64,000 nucleotides of DNA, from the NCBI GenBank assembly GCA_020002185.1, contig CM034536.1:12422717-12486716 (forward strand). Reading direction: 5' to 3'. Position 1 is the first letter of the stretch; every line of letters begins with the position of its first letter. A program made the position numbers and the translations under genes. The notes beneath the pieces are model-generated. The model saw nothing but the letters and a program-made list of their open reading frames with translations. It did no database searches and had not been told where the DNA came from. This DNA is from Paraescarpia echinospica. Taxonomy: Eukaryota; Annelida; Polychaeta; Sabellida; Siboglinidae. Below are positions 1 to 11,600 of the stretch, piece after piece.

Positions 1-408
1 CACTCTGAAATGACACTAACTACTCGTCAGTCTGCACCTCTGACAAAAATGAAATCAATGCAAAAATTTTATTATCAATTAAAATAACGTTGTAATGCCA
101 ACAGTAAACATAAATGATATATTTAGTGGTAACAGAACTTTAAAGGCCATATCCTGGGATAAAATGTGCTCTGTCCCTTAATAACAAATGGTTGATACCC
201 TTTCAAATGATGATAGTGCCAAAATGTTTAAATATCGTATATGAGCATACGACATAAAAAAGCCTTTAAATTTGCTATTTTACGGAAACTCCCGAGTGAT
301 GCTGGGTTTGCATTTGTTGCTGAAACGTGACGTCAGTTGTGGTTCCGCCGTCAGTTAGTGCAGCGGCTTCACGCCTGCGGCCCTGCGCAGTCGCGCGGTG
401 TCATGTAA

Positions 409-711
409 ACAACTCGATACAAACGGCGGCCTGCTCGAGTAGTTCAGAGAGCGATTATCAATTTTGATGCGGATCACGAAACGTTTGATCATATATATTT
501 CGGTGACAGTGAGGATGACATTGCCGAGATCGACAATGTTGATGTTAGTCAGCACGTTGTGGCACCGTATAGACACGAACCAGTGAAGATGCTCCGACAA
601 CTGACCGGGCCCACTTGCGCAGATTCGCCGGTAACCGATTCGCCTTCGGCTTCGCCTCTGTTGTGTTCTTTAAAGGAACGGCAGATTTCTTTACATCTGA
701 CTTACGCCTGA
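409..711 (+). other. Open frame with acidic stretch and an APYRHEP motif
   Basis: This stop-to-stop frame has no early ATG. It reads an acidic stretch (DSEDDIAEIDNVDVSQ) followed by APYRHEPV. Short acidic segments followed by a PYxFEP-like motif occur in a family of transposon-linked, P2X7-tail-like proteins in invertebrates and fish; that link rests on memory of the motif only. It overlaps the THAP ORF on the other strand over 545-711, so at most one may be translated there. Confidence 0.25.
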
Positions 712-931
712 AACCCATCTTCCATTGTACGAAGCCTTCGAAGTCGTCAGGTGCAACGAAATGCGAACCACAAATAATGCTAGTTGCCGTAGCATGCGTC
801 CAGTCAGCCCTGCCGTTTCGAACAAAACGTTCCCATTTCTGCCGAGTAACTGGCTCTTTGGGAAATTTTTGCACAGAATGGCCAGTCAGATTCGAATTGT
901 TGCAGTTTCCGACAACACATTTGTTCACCAT
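545..931 (-). CDS. THAP-type zinc finger protein of a transposon (128 aa)
   Basis: THAP domains are C2CH zinc fingers that bind DNA, common in P-element-like and ISL2EU-like transposases and in host factors derived from them. The ATG at 931 opens MVNKCVVGNC, the usual THAP start with C-x4-C. The conserved Trp (RADW), the distal CGSHF (C-x2-H) and a partial AVP box (SAVPLKN) follow in order over residues 1-85. The C-terminal 40 residues are Lys/Arg-rich and unfamiliar. An in-frame extension upstream to 1024 is possible, but the THAP fold begins at the 931 Met. No transposase domain follows before the stop, so it is a short THAP-only ORF, a first exon, or a truncated transposase. It lies fully inside the terminal inverted repeats at 139 and 1233. 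Confidence 0.7.
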   Translation of the reverse strand: MVNKCVVGNCNNSNLTGHSVQKFPKEPVTRQKWERFVRNGRADWTHATATSIICGSHFVAPDDFEGFVQWKMGFRRKSDVKKSAVPLKNTTEAKPKANRLPANLRKWARSVVGASSLVRVYTVPQRAD

Positions 932-1233
932 TTCTATATGTGAACGAATGTATACCAGTTCAAACATCCACCAAAGAAATCCAGCCGCCAAGAACGCTTG
1001 CGATCCCGGGAATGTTTTCCACAACTGACGTCACGATTCTGCCTCTCGTGGCATTTCCAGAAAACAGACTTTTCGAAGCCTGCACCAAAGCCAGGTCCAG
1101 TTTAATGTCAATCTTAGAAATGTTTCAGCAAATGTGTGGTTTTGGGGTTGTCATTATATTGCAGGACACATATGTACATGCATATTTTTATACTTATTAG
1201 CAATTTTTTTTCTCCCAGGATATGGCCTTTAAA

Positions 1234-1555
1234 AAGAACTAAAAACATTATAATGCAAACACTTACGACAAGCATAAGCTAGTCTCGTGGTTGGTGAATG
1301 ATACTGTGACATGATACCAGCTGCGGAAGGTGGTAATGTATAACATACATTCATCTCTATTACTAATAGTAAGAATAATACGAAAAAAAGGTGATGCAAT
1401 TGTAATTGAATGTGTATCTGATGCATAAATAATAAATGAACACTCTGGACAGTGTTTACTGAAATGTCATTGCTCCTAGTTGGTCAACATTTGGGATTAC
1501 CATTCCATGGCATTTTACAAGAACAGGGGGGTTTCACAGTCCATCCCAGTCACAA
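1234..1555. other. Intronic spacer, nothing recognised
   Basis: AT-rich sequence between the THAP element and the minisatellite. I looked on the minus strand for the next GNPTAB exons, such as the second Lin-12/Notch repeat, and saw none. Confidence 0.5.
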
Positions 1556-2485
1556 TATGAGTTGTTGAGTCACACACCTTCACAGTCTGCGTTGTTGAGT
1601 CACACACGTTCAAAGTCTGAGTTGTTAAGTCACACACCTTCACAGTGTGAGTTGTTGAGTCACATACCTTCACAGTCTGATTTGTTGAGTCAGATACCTT
1701 CACAGTCTGAATTGTTGAGTCACCAACCTTCACAGTCTGAATTGTTGAGTCACATACCTTCACAGTCTGAATTGTTGAGTCACATACCTTCACAGTCTGA
1801 ATTGTTGAGTCACATAGCTTCACAGTCTGATTTGTTGAGTCACATACCTTCACAGTATCTGAGTTGTTGAGTCACATACCTTCACAGTGTGAGTCATTGA
1901 GTCACATACCTTCACAGTCTGATTTGTTGAGTCACATACCTTCACAGTCTCTGAGTTGTTGAGTCACATACCTTCACAGTCTGAGTTGTTGAGTCACCAA
2001 CCTTCACAGTCTGAATTGTTGAGTCACATACCTTCACAGTCTGAGTTGTTGAGTCACCAACCTTCACAATCTGAATTGTTGAGTCACATACCTTCACAGT
2101 ATCTGAGTTGTTGAGTCACATACCTTCACAGTCTGAGTTGTTGAGTCACCAACCTTCACAGTCTGAATTGTTGAGTCACATACCTTCACAGTCTGAATTG
2201 TTGAGTCACCAACCTTCACAGTCTGAATTGTTGAGTCACATACCTTCACAGTCTGAATTGTTGAGTCACATACCTTCACAGTCTGATTTGTTGAGTCACA
2301 TACCTTCACAGTATCTGAGTTGTTTAGTCACATACCTTCACAGTCTGAGTTGTTGAGTCACCAACATTCACAGTCTGAATTGTTGAGTCACATACCTTCA
2401 CAGTCTGAATTGTTGAGTCACATACCTTCACAGTCTGAATTGTTGAGTCACCAACCTTCACAGTCTGAATTGTTGAGTCACATAC
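1556..2485. repeat. 31-copy minisatellite (30-33 bp unit) that repeats the GNPTAB exon 11 splice donor
   Basis: I count 31 units, mostly 30 bp, with a plus-strand core TTGTTGAGTCACATACCTTC. Read on the minus strand (the GNPTAB sense), each unit contains TGTGAAGGTATGTGACTC or the variant GAAGGTTGGTGAC. The last unit is continuous with the real exon 11 end GAAG|GTATGTGACT at 2486. The unit also resembles exon 11 sequence coding for NNSDC. Some units carry a 3-bp insertion. The long open frames over the array in both orientations are products of its 3-bp-multiple period, not genes. Confidence 0.95.
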
Positions 2486-2609
2486 CTTCACAGTCGCCTC
2501 CGTCCCAGTCACAGTCTGAGTTGTTGCAGGCCTTGTCGCAATAGCTGTCTTTGATCCAGGTAGACGGACATCCATCACGACAGCTGGGCACTGGCCACGT
2601 CAGGTACAC
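2486..2609 (-). CDS. GNPTAB: GNPTAB exon 11: first Lin-12/Notch repeat
   Basis: Acceptor TGTCCCAG. Encodes [10 protein letters not shown] and [19 protein letters not shown], ending GGDCE with donor GAAG|GTATGT, phase 1. The donor is the first unit of the downstream minisatellite. Read-through past it meets TGA at 2478-2480. Confidence 0.95.
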
Positions 2610-5600
2610 CTGGGACACAACAAAACTTACACACCTGCAAGGTTAACACACCTGAACGAGAGGTAGATAACAATACTTACACACCTGCAAGGTTAACACA
2701 CCTGAACAAGAGTTACACAACAACATTTACACACCTGCAAGGTTAACACACCTGAGGGACTGGCACATAACATTAACACACCTGAGGAATAAGCATACAA
2801 CATTAACACACCTAAAAAAGAGCAACAACAAAGAAGGAGCAGCTGTGTTAACACATTTAAGGGGCAGTTACACGGCAAAGGCCCACAGTAAGCTTAGTAA
2901 AACTGAATTAAGATTGATATTTTAATAAAACTCTTTAAAATGTAGTAATGAATGCCTGTGTCTGTAAATGTTCATTATGATTAATAGATTCGGAAACATA
3001 AGAAGATCCATTTGAATCCACAATATTAATTCATTTTTACATGGCAATGCCTTAAGAGCTGATAGTAACCTTCTGTCCATTGGAGTGAGTGTAGAAGTCA
3101 TCAGGCCAGACTTCTTTCCCAAACATCACATCGTCATTCATGTAGATAAACTTGTCTGATAATCCAGGAATGCGATGTAGATGACTCTCTATTGCAGGAG
3201 ATCCAAATGTGGGCAGATGACTCTTGTTCAGGAAGAAATTCTACGACAGAAACACAGCGCAATATTTACCGACATCAGTGAACTAGATGTTGACTTAAAT
3301 CTGTAATTAAAAAATGTTTAACAACAAAACTACTGAAATTATTAATTTAATTAAATGGCAGAATTATACTAAATGAATAAATAGGTGGCTGATACAGAAA
3401 CCATTACACAGGACGGAAGAATTGATGGATGGACAGACAGAAAGACTGACCGATCATCCGTTTGACCAACAAACACAGAAATGGACGATATGGCCATCTG
3501 ATAACTGACAGACACCCAAACAGACAGTTTCGAGTTAGAGTTGCTTCCCAGTCAGGTGTGTGTGAGATGCCAAGCAGGAGGTGTGTAAACTGTATCATTG
3601 GACCCACTGGATCCTATATGAATGTACATGCATACAGATGGTCAGTGTAGCATTCTGCTATTTATGAAATCAGAATCATATTTCCTTTTTTTGAGAGGGG
3701 GGTGAAGGACAGGCCAGCCAGTCTGGCGTGTGACCTTTAAGCAGAACATATTGTGTTAAGTAATATGTGTGGGCGGTGGCAGGTGCACTCAACCTGAAGG
3801 AGCGGCTATAATTAACTCAATGCTGAGAGCTGACTATCTCATTACTGAAATGGGGTATCTTATGTTAATTAAATGAATATTTTTAGATAGAGGAATAAAT
3901 TAACAGACAGTCAGATAGAGGAATAAACTAACAGACAGACAGACAGGTAGAGGAATAAACTAACAGACAGTCAGATAGAGGAATAAACTAACAGACAGAC
4001 AGACAGATAGAGGAATAAACTAACAGACAGTCAGGTAGAGGAATAAATTAACAGACAGCCAGATAGAGGAATAAACTAACAGACAGACAGATAGACGGAT
4101 AAACTAACAGACAGTCAGATAGACGAATAAACTAACAGACAGTCAGATAGACGAATAAACTAACAGACAGACAGATAGACGGATAAACTAACAGACAGAC
4201 AGATAGAGGAATAAACTAACAGACAGTCAGGTAGAGGAATAAACTAACAGACAGTCAGATAGAGGAATAAACTAACAGACAGTCAGGTAGAGGAATAAAC
4301 TAACAGACAGACAGACGGACGGATGGACGGACACATAGACAGACAAGAAAGGAAACCCACACCTCAACATCGGAAAACAAACAGTCACGAAAGGGCTGAC
4401 AAGTGGACAGTCAAGACACTCTTGCAGCAACACCACTGGTCAAGCCAGCACTGACCTGGTGTGTGACGAGAGTGACCCGCGGGGAGTCGAGGTTCAGCCA
4501 GGATGGGATCTGACCATTGGTCACTATGAAGACGTGCCTCACCCACGGCGCAAACTTCTCGACTGACCGCAACGAGTACCTCAACTCCTCGTTGTCTTCA
4601 AACCGACTCGCTGAGATGTCCTCATTGTGACTGTACTGTGACAACACATGGCATCACTTCAAGTGTGATGTAACAAACTAGATGATAACAAATCTTCATT
4701 GTAACTGACACATAACAAGATATGACAATACTGTGTCAACTTTGTCAAAGTAAGAAAAGAAGTCTTAAATAATTACACACACATGCACGCATGCATCACA
4801 CACACCTGTATTGCATACAAAATTTGAAACCTTGGCTCAGAGGCAATCTCAAATATGGCAAAAAAACTATTTTTTTTAGAAACAATGTCTTGCTCTTAAC
4901 AAGCAAAGTTTACTTTGGACACATGCACGTACAAAACGTGCATGCATGAGTGCATCCAGTATCAACCCTGGTCAGTAATTCAAGTTCCTTTGCAACAAGT
5001 TTGCAATTTATCTGGAAGTTGTACACAAATTTAGGAAAAACATATTAATGCCTTAAGACTACACACTTACATCGTGAAGGTCCCACACAAGGCTAGCAAG
5101 TGTCACTGCCACTGTTTTCCCTGCTATTGTCACGTTGGTGTGCTGAAACATTGACAATGACAAATATTTTTTCATTCAAAAGTTATTTTAATCAATGAAA
5201 ATGTCAAATAATAGAAATTACACTGGAACTAGAAATCATATAATGCAATCAATACATTGGTATGTTTACAAATTCGTCATAAGTAGCTACCTACGAGAAC
5301 ATACCTAAAGGCCTCAGAACATAGCTGATTGTACAAGAATAATCACCTTAGAATATGTGTGTGTGTGCATGCATGTGTGTGTGTGTGTGTGTGTGCGTGT
5401 AATTACCAGATTGTGCATACATAAATACCAGAAATAGGTACTTGCGAATAAACAACTGGGTATTTAAGTAAGTGATAACACTGGAGGATATACAGGGTAA
5501 GTATGTATAAGTACACATAAGAGTACTTGAAGTACCTGCAGCTTATCAGCATACTCGCTGTCAGTCAATATCAGTACCGCCACACCTGCCTCCTTGTGCA

Positions 5601-8600
5601 CTTCCACCTGTGTAACACACAGTTATGGCAGGTCATTCTACAGTTGATGTTCATCGTTCATATTTTCACCATCGCTTATTGTCACTGTGTCAAGACTTTC
5701 TCTCCCTTCGTTTCCTCTTGATTTTTGCAACGTATCTGAGTTCAAAGAGCCCCTTTGTTTTGCTGCGCCATTTGGTCGATCACAAGCCATTCTCTCCCAA
5801 TAGTCATGGTACATATCAAAGTTATTTAAGGATGTCTTCAGTGTGTCTTTGCACCGTTTCTTTTGCATCACGTTTGCACACTCACATTTGGGTCATGTTT
5901 GCACATTAACAGTAGAGCATCTTCTTTTGGTAGATGCATTCTGACCACATGGCCAGCCCACCTCAGCTGTGTCTGCTTCAGCATGGCGTATACACTTGGC
6001 AAGCCAGCCTGTGAAAGTGGCTTATGTGAAAGTGGCTTAGTTTTTTACTTGACACTGGTACATGCTCATACAGCACAACCAACTCAATGTCATTTTATAA
6101 ATCTTGTCTGAACTTCCATAATGTTCATAATCTGTGTTTGTGGAATCCGTGTATGAATGTATGAATGTACCGATGTAGTAATTTATCATTCATTGTCATT
6201 GTCATTCAGATTACGATAACACTTGGAAAATCTTAGCTTTGTGTAAATCACTATTTGGTTCTTCAGTGTAGATGCAGACATTTTCATTTAGCCTCCTTCT
6301 GTTTTAGGAAGGTGACATGAGTAATTAACAGCTGTTAATTACTCATGTCACCTTCCTAAAACAACTACTCTGCAATAGATCAACATAATATTTCTTATAT
6401 TAAACAATTTTGTAAATAATTTGGACGGCTGTTTATTGACACCTTTTTGCTTCCTTCCTATTACTTAATCATAATGATTACATCCAAACATTCAAACAAA
6501 CAAATGCTATTCCCTGTTTGTTTTCAAAATATAAAAGTTGGGTGCATAATAAACATATCAGTTCTGTCATGAATAAAATATGATGACAAGTAACAACTAA
6601 ACACAAAGTGTACACAATATTTAAATATTTTACAATAACATGCCATCATTCCTTATGTAAAACTGGGCATTACATAGAGAGCAAACTAGCATAAGTTAAA
6701 TTTAATCATTATTGTACAGTAACATTACCTTTGTGAGTGAAGTCAGGAGTTTCTCTGGAAACAGACCCTTCACCTTGTCTTCGTCGTAACCTGAGGGAAG
6801 TCCTGTCACAAGGATCTGATCCTTCAGAGGTTTACTGTTGGGCAGGACCCAGTCTGATGTCTGCATTATAAAGAGGATCATCCATCATCCAATCAGAGGT
6901 GCACATCACAGAGAGGCTCACAAGTCACCCAATCACATATGTATATCACAGAGAGGCTCGTATACAATCCAATCAGATGTGTACATCATAGAGAGGCTGA
7001 TACATCACCCAATCAGAGGTGTGCATCATAGAGAGGCTCACAAATCATCCAATCACAGATGTACATCATAGAGAGGCTCATGCATGTTAAATCTAGTCAC
7101 ATGTATATGTCACACATTCACCATGCTGTATTTAATAGAGATCACACATGTAGTTCATTAAAATGAGACTTGTAGATAACTCTGTCTACAATTATCAGAG
7201 AGTTCACCTATAACTTCTTTCTGATGCTGTAACAGCTGTAATTCCATCACGTTAACCAAACAGGTGCTGCAACGTTATCAGTGACACTTCTTGAGGTCTT
7301 TCTTTACATTCTATCCTGTTTAAATCACAAATACTCACCAAAGAAATATAAAATCTCAAGTTTTACTTATCTGGAATATGGCTTAATACTTTAGCAACAA
7401 TATGTGAAAATAAGTGTTCATTTATCTTAAAATCAGCACTGAAAGTAGTCAATTCAAAACAAGCATAGCCATCTAAGACATGGTTAATGCTTTGACATGG
7501 CAGTGAAATAGAAACAAGATATCACATCTAAATGATGTATAAATTAATAGACCTCAAAACTCTGGTGAACTTACATAGTAAGCCTTCCTGACAGTAAAGT
7601 TCTGTCCATGCACATGGAGCTTTGGTTGCGTCAATGCAGCAGCAACTACAAAAATACACTAATCTTGAACTCAGCACATATTACTCAGGTACTGCAATGG
7701 CAGTTTGAGTGACACTAGTAAAATAGTAATTTAGTATTAAGTAAATTATGAATACGTTCAACATTACTACTAATAACTAGTTTACACCTAGTTTACACCT
7801 AGCTAAAGCGGCAAAGGTTTTTGTAGTCGGCTTGTCTCGTTGACGTTGTCAGGTTGACTGCAGGTTCTTTCGCTTCACTTTTTTAACAAAGTTGGATTTG
7901 TGTGGAAATATAAAATAAATGCTTGTTCCTCTATTATGACTAGTATTTGTAGGGCCTATTACATCTGAATACCACATAATAACTAATTCTGATGCTCGCT
8001 TTGACTCAACATCTATTATTGTAAACATGCTGTGAATGTATTGAAAGTGCTGGCACGTTGCGAGGCATCCGCGCCTCTGACATCACAATACCATGTGATC
8101 GCCTAGCTTATTAACTATCAACTTTCCACAGGATTCACGATACAGATGGGTTTAAAATCTGATACAAACTTTCAATACATTTTTCAGTACTGTTTTCATG
8201 TTGCCAAATGTTACATACAATGCTAAACTCTGTGTGTTCATGGAAAATGGAATTTAGCTGCTGCCTTGTTTTAGTTCCTTTAATGGTCTACTTGCCTTCT
8301 GCTGCCGAGTTAAACAATACCACTGTGACATTCTCTCTGTGCTGGTTGCTAGTCACAAAATCCAACTGGAAATTCTGCACAGTTTGACTAAAGATGGTAT
8401 TCTCGGGTATGAGTTCTGCAATGCTGACACCTGGTGGCAGCGCTGGTTGCAGGACGACCATCGTGGCATTGACACAGTCTTTGAATGTACAGTCGCCAAC
8501 ACTGTAAAAAACAAATGACGCCATTCTGTAGGCATAAAAATTGTACGACTAATGGTGACTATAAAATTAAAGTCGTTTCCTCATCTCGTTTAGCCCATCT

Positions 8601-11600
8601 CAAATTTGAATCAAAAATCCCCAAAAACATAATATGTGAACAGTTTACATAATATCCACAGTCAGTTGAACTGAAAACAGCATGTACATTTCTTTAAATG
8701 AACAAAGGAATTGTCTTTGGTATACTCATTCTGGCTGAAAAAATTACACAAACATAACTGTATGAACTGATACAAGCCCAAGAGATCACCAACCTTAACC
8801 TTGTATGATTTCTTAATTCTTGTTCAAGTTGGATTTTGTAGCGACGTAGATCTGCCAATAATCTTGGGTCCGTGCCATTGACCCAAGTATATACTATGTC
8901 TATTGGGACGGGCAGACATAACCTGTGTGAAGAACATGATAATAATTTATACTGTAATTTATTCACAATAAATAACTACACATATCGTCTATTGAAAGAC
9001 CAAAATTCAATAAAATAAAATAGATGCCACATAAAAAATGCATACCAATTTTAAAACTGGTTTATTTAACATGTCTGTATTTTTTGCAAACTGAAACAAT
9101 ATGTTATGCAAATATTCTGTATTGTTTTGTCATATGATATCTAAGCAGTAAACATGACACACTGTGGACATAATAAATATGCAAAGAAAAGTGCATAATC
9201 TAATATGAAAAAGTGGGTGAAAAGAAATTTAAGTAGACAAGAATCGTAAGGCTTTCAAGTTCCCACTGACCGCTTAATTTCTGTTATCATTAATTATGGC
9301 AACAGTAAAGCGAACAGTAAGTCACATTGGTCCTCTGGCCACATCGTTCATCCAATGTTTCTTGTATCTCCACAGGTTTAAAAAACATACCGCAGACACA
9401 TAACTTAAATAAATAACTATAAATTTTACTATTTTGTTATTAATTATTTCATCGCTAGTTGGTAAATCAGAGGCCAATGGTCCAAATCAAATCAATTACA
9501 AAATCAAATCAATTACAATTACTTTTCAGTTGTCATTTCAATTACAATTACACTTATAAAATGTTCAAATCAATTACAATTAAACCATTAAGGTTTCAAT
9601 TATAATTACAATTACAGATGTGTTAACGGGACGTACCAAAAAGTTTATCAGTTAGGTATGTTGGGTCGAATCGGTCAATCATGAAGTAGAATTGGTCTCT
9701 ATTTGAATGAAATAAAAATTATAAAAACAAATTAAATTGGAATTGAAGTAACTAAGTGAGGTGCAAAGATACTTTTGTATAATGAAATATAATGTTTTTG
9801 CACAAAGGCTTCCCTTCTAGGGGTATATTCTTCAAATCAGAAACGTCTACTTAATATCCCTAATTGCAAGTAAATTAAAATGCTGTACTCCCTTGGCTTG
9901 TTAAATTAAGCCAGGAAATCTGTAATAAAATGCCTTTGTTGATCTCAGAAGAGACAGTGCAAACTGCTAAGAACTGATAGAATCTTCTTCTGAAGAAACA
10001 TGCAACTCAAGAATATATATATATGTATAGCCAGCTAGCAGTAGCACATTACAACCTGGCTAAAGAACAACAGGGATATTGACCCTTGGACAGTGACAGG
10101 TGCTAATCTACCCTCTGAGCAAACAGCAGTATTGGACACTGCTGGGGTAATTAGTAGTATTTGGTGAATGACACAATGGAGTCACAACTTAGGCACTGGG
10201 TAGACTGATAACAATCTGTGGGAGAGCTGATTTTAAGTATTTTTTAGACAAAGTGTGTGATGTCAGAAAACTCTGTAATTTATTGTAATCGGTGTAATTG
10301 TTTCAGCTGCACAAAATAATCAATTACAATTACAGAATAATTTCAAAACCAGAATTAATTACAGCACTTGTCTGTAATAAATTACAAATACAATTTTCCC
10401 TGTGTCCAAGAAAGGGCGTGACCATAGGGCACGCGGGAGGTAATACAACCATGCTGCCCTCAACAATAGCATATTAATGCTATCACTGATACAGATTGTT
10501 ACACTAAAAAGTGGACTACGGATAGCAGGTAACAGGTACAGGAGACAACAGCAATTGGATGATATTAATATCCTGTAGTGCCTACTGCCTACGGTACATT
10601 CAGTATTTTACCTTTTTCTAAATGACTGTCCTGCGATATTATCGCTGAAAGAGTTAAACACTGCAGCATAGTTCTCTTTGCTCCACTCAAGCGCCACCTA
10701 CCAGAAAAAAATAGAAACAGAGATTAGCATGCAACAGCAGAATTATATAATCACTGTACCAGAGCCGCAATGTGTCGACCAATGACATAGGCAGTGGAAC
10801 CGTGGGTGGGGTTGGAGGTCAGCCCACCAATGTTGAGAGGGGGCAAGTAGTGAGTTTTTTAATGTTTTTAATGTGGGTGATCACCATTCCAGTTGGTATT
10901 TCGAAGTAAAACTAGGTCTACAAATTTTGAATAATTACAATAAAATATTGAAATTGCTGTGTGAAAGTATACAACAACACCCATGCACCCACTATTTTTC
11001 GTGTAAAAATTAAGAACAATTCCCGGAAAATTGTCAACACCACCTCCTCCTCCCCCCATGCCCCGTCTTCCAATGACAGTGCAGAAGTATTAAATAAGAG
11101 GCCAGGCACAAATTAGAAAGTCATTACATATATGCTACAGTACGTCAAAAGAAGCATACTATTATGTTCTTCTTTTCTGGGAACCCACGAGTTTCACAAC
11201 AAATCTGGGACACTCCCGGAAAATCAACGAGTAACTGGCAGGTACATTTTAGTGTCTGCTAAGCTTTAACTGTTGTGTGTAACCCCATTAGGTAAAAGGC
11301 TTTCATAATTTATTTTAGTCATAAATTTACGGCTCAGGTTATTTGGACATGATTACGAATGTACGGTTACCAAGAACCATAGAAAGCCAACATAATCAGG
11401 TCTGAAACACCCACAACTACAACCACCCTCGCAAGTCAGGGCTGTTTGCCAGGCAAAACTAGCCTTGGCAGATCTCCTACATGAAGTGCAGAAGTTAGCT
11501 GAGTCAAACTAGTAATTGACTTCGTCAGTCGCCCTTGAGAACAGCACAATTACCCGCCCCAATTTGAAGACGGATAAACGACTTCTGGGAATCCCAATAT

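Larger units (their letters stand above)
139..1233. mobile_element. DNA transposon with 21-bp terminal inverted repeats carrying a THAP ORF
   Basis: Positions 139-159 and 1213-1233 are perfect 21-bp inverted repeats with the core AAGGCCATATCCTGGGA. The ends sit in TTTAAA on both sides, so the target duplication could be TTAA or TA; I cannot decide which. The 1.1-kb interior holds a THAP-domain ORF on the minus strand and an overlapping acidic ORF on the plus strand. No DDE transposase domain is visible, so it is probably non-autonomous or a remnant. It lies in the intron downstream of GNPTAB exon 11. Confidence 0.7.

Noticed and set aside
615..1028. Plus-strand 137-residue frame
   Set aside because: Antisense shadow of the THAP ORF, whose cysteine/histidine pattern is clear on the minus strand.
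1515..2578. CRISPR-like regular array and several long open frames
   Set aside because: It is a direct minisatellite without unique spacers, in animal DNA, and the frames are open only because the unit length is a multiple of three.
4411..4455. Extension of GNPTAB exon 9 past 4456
   Set aside because: The frame stays open but leaves family similarity exactly at the good donor CAG|GTCAGT.
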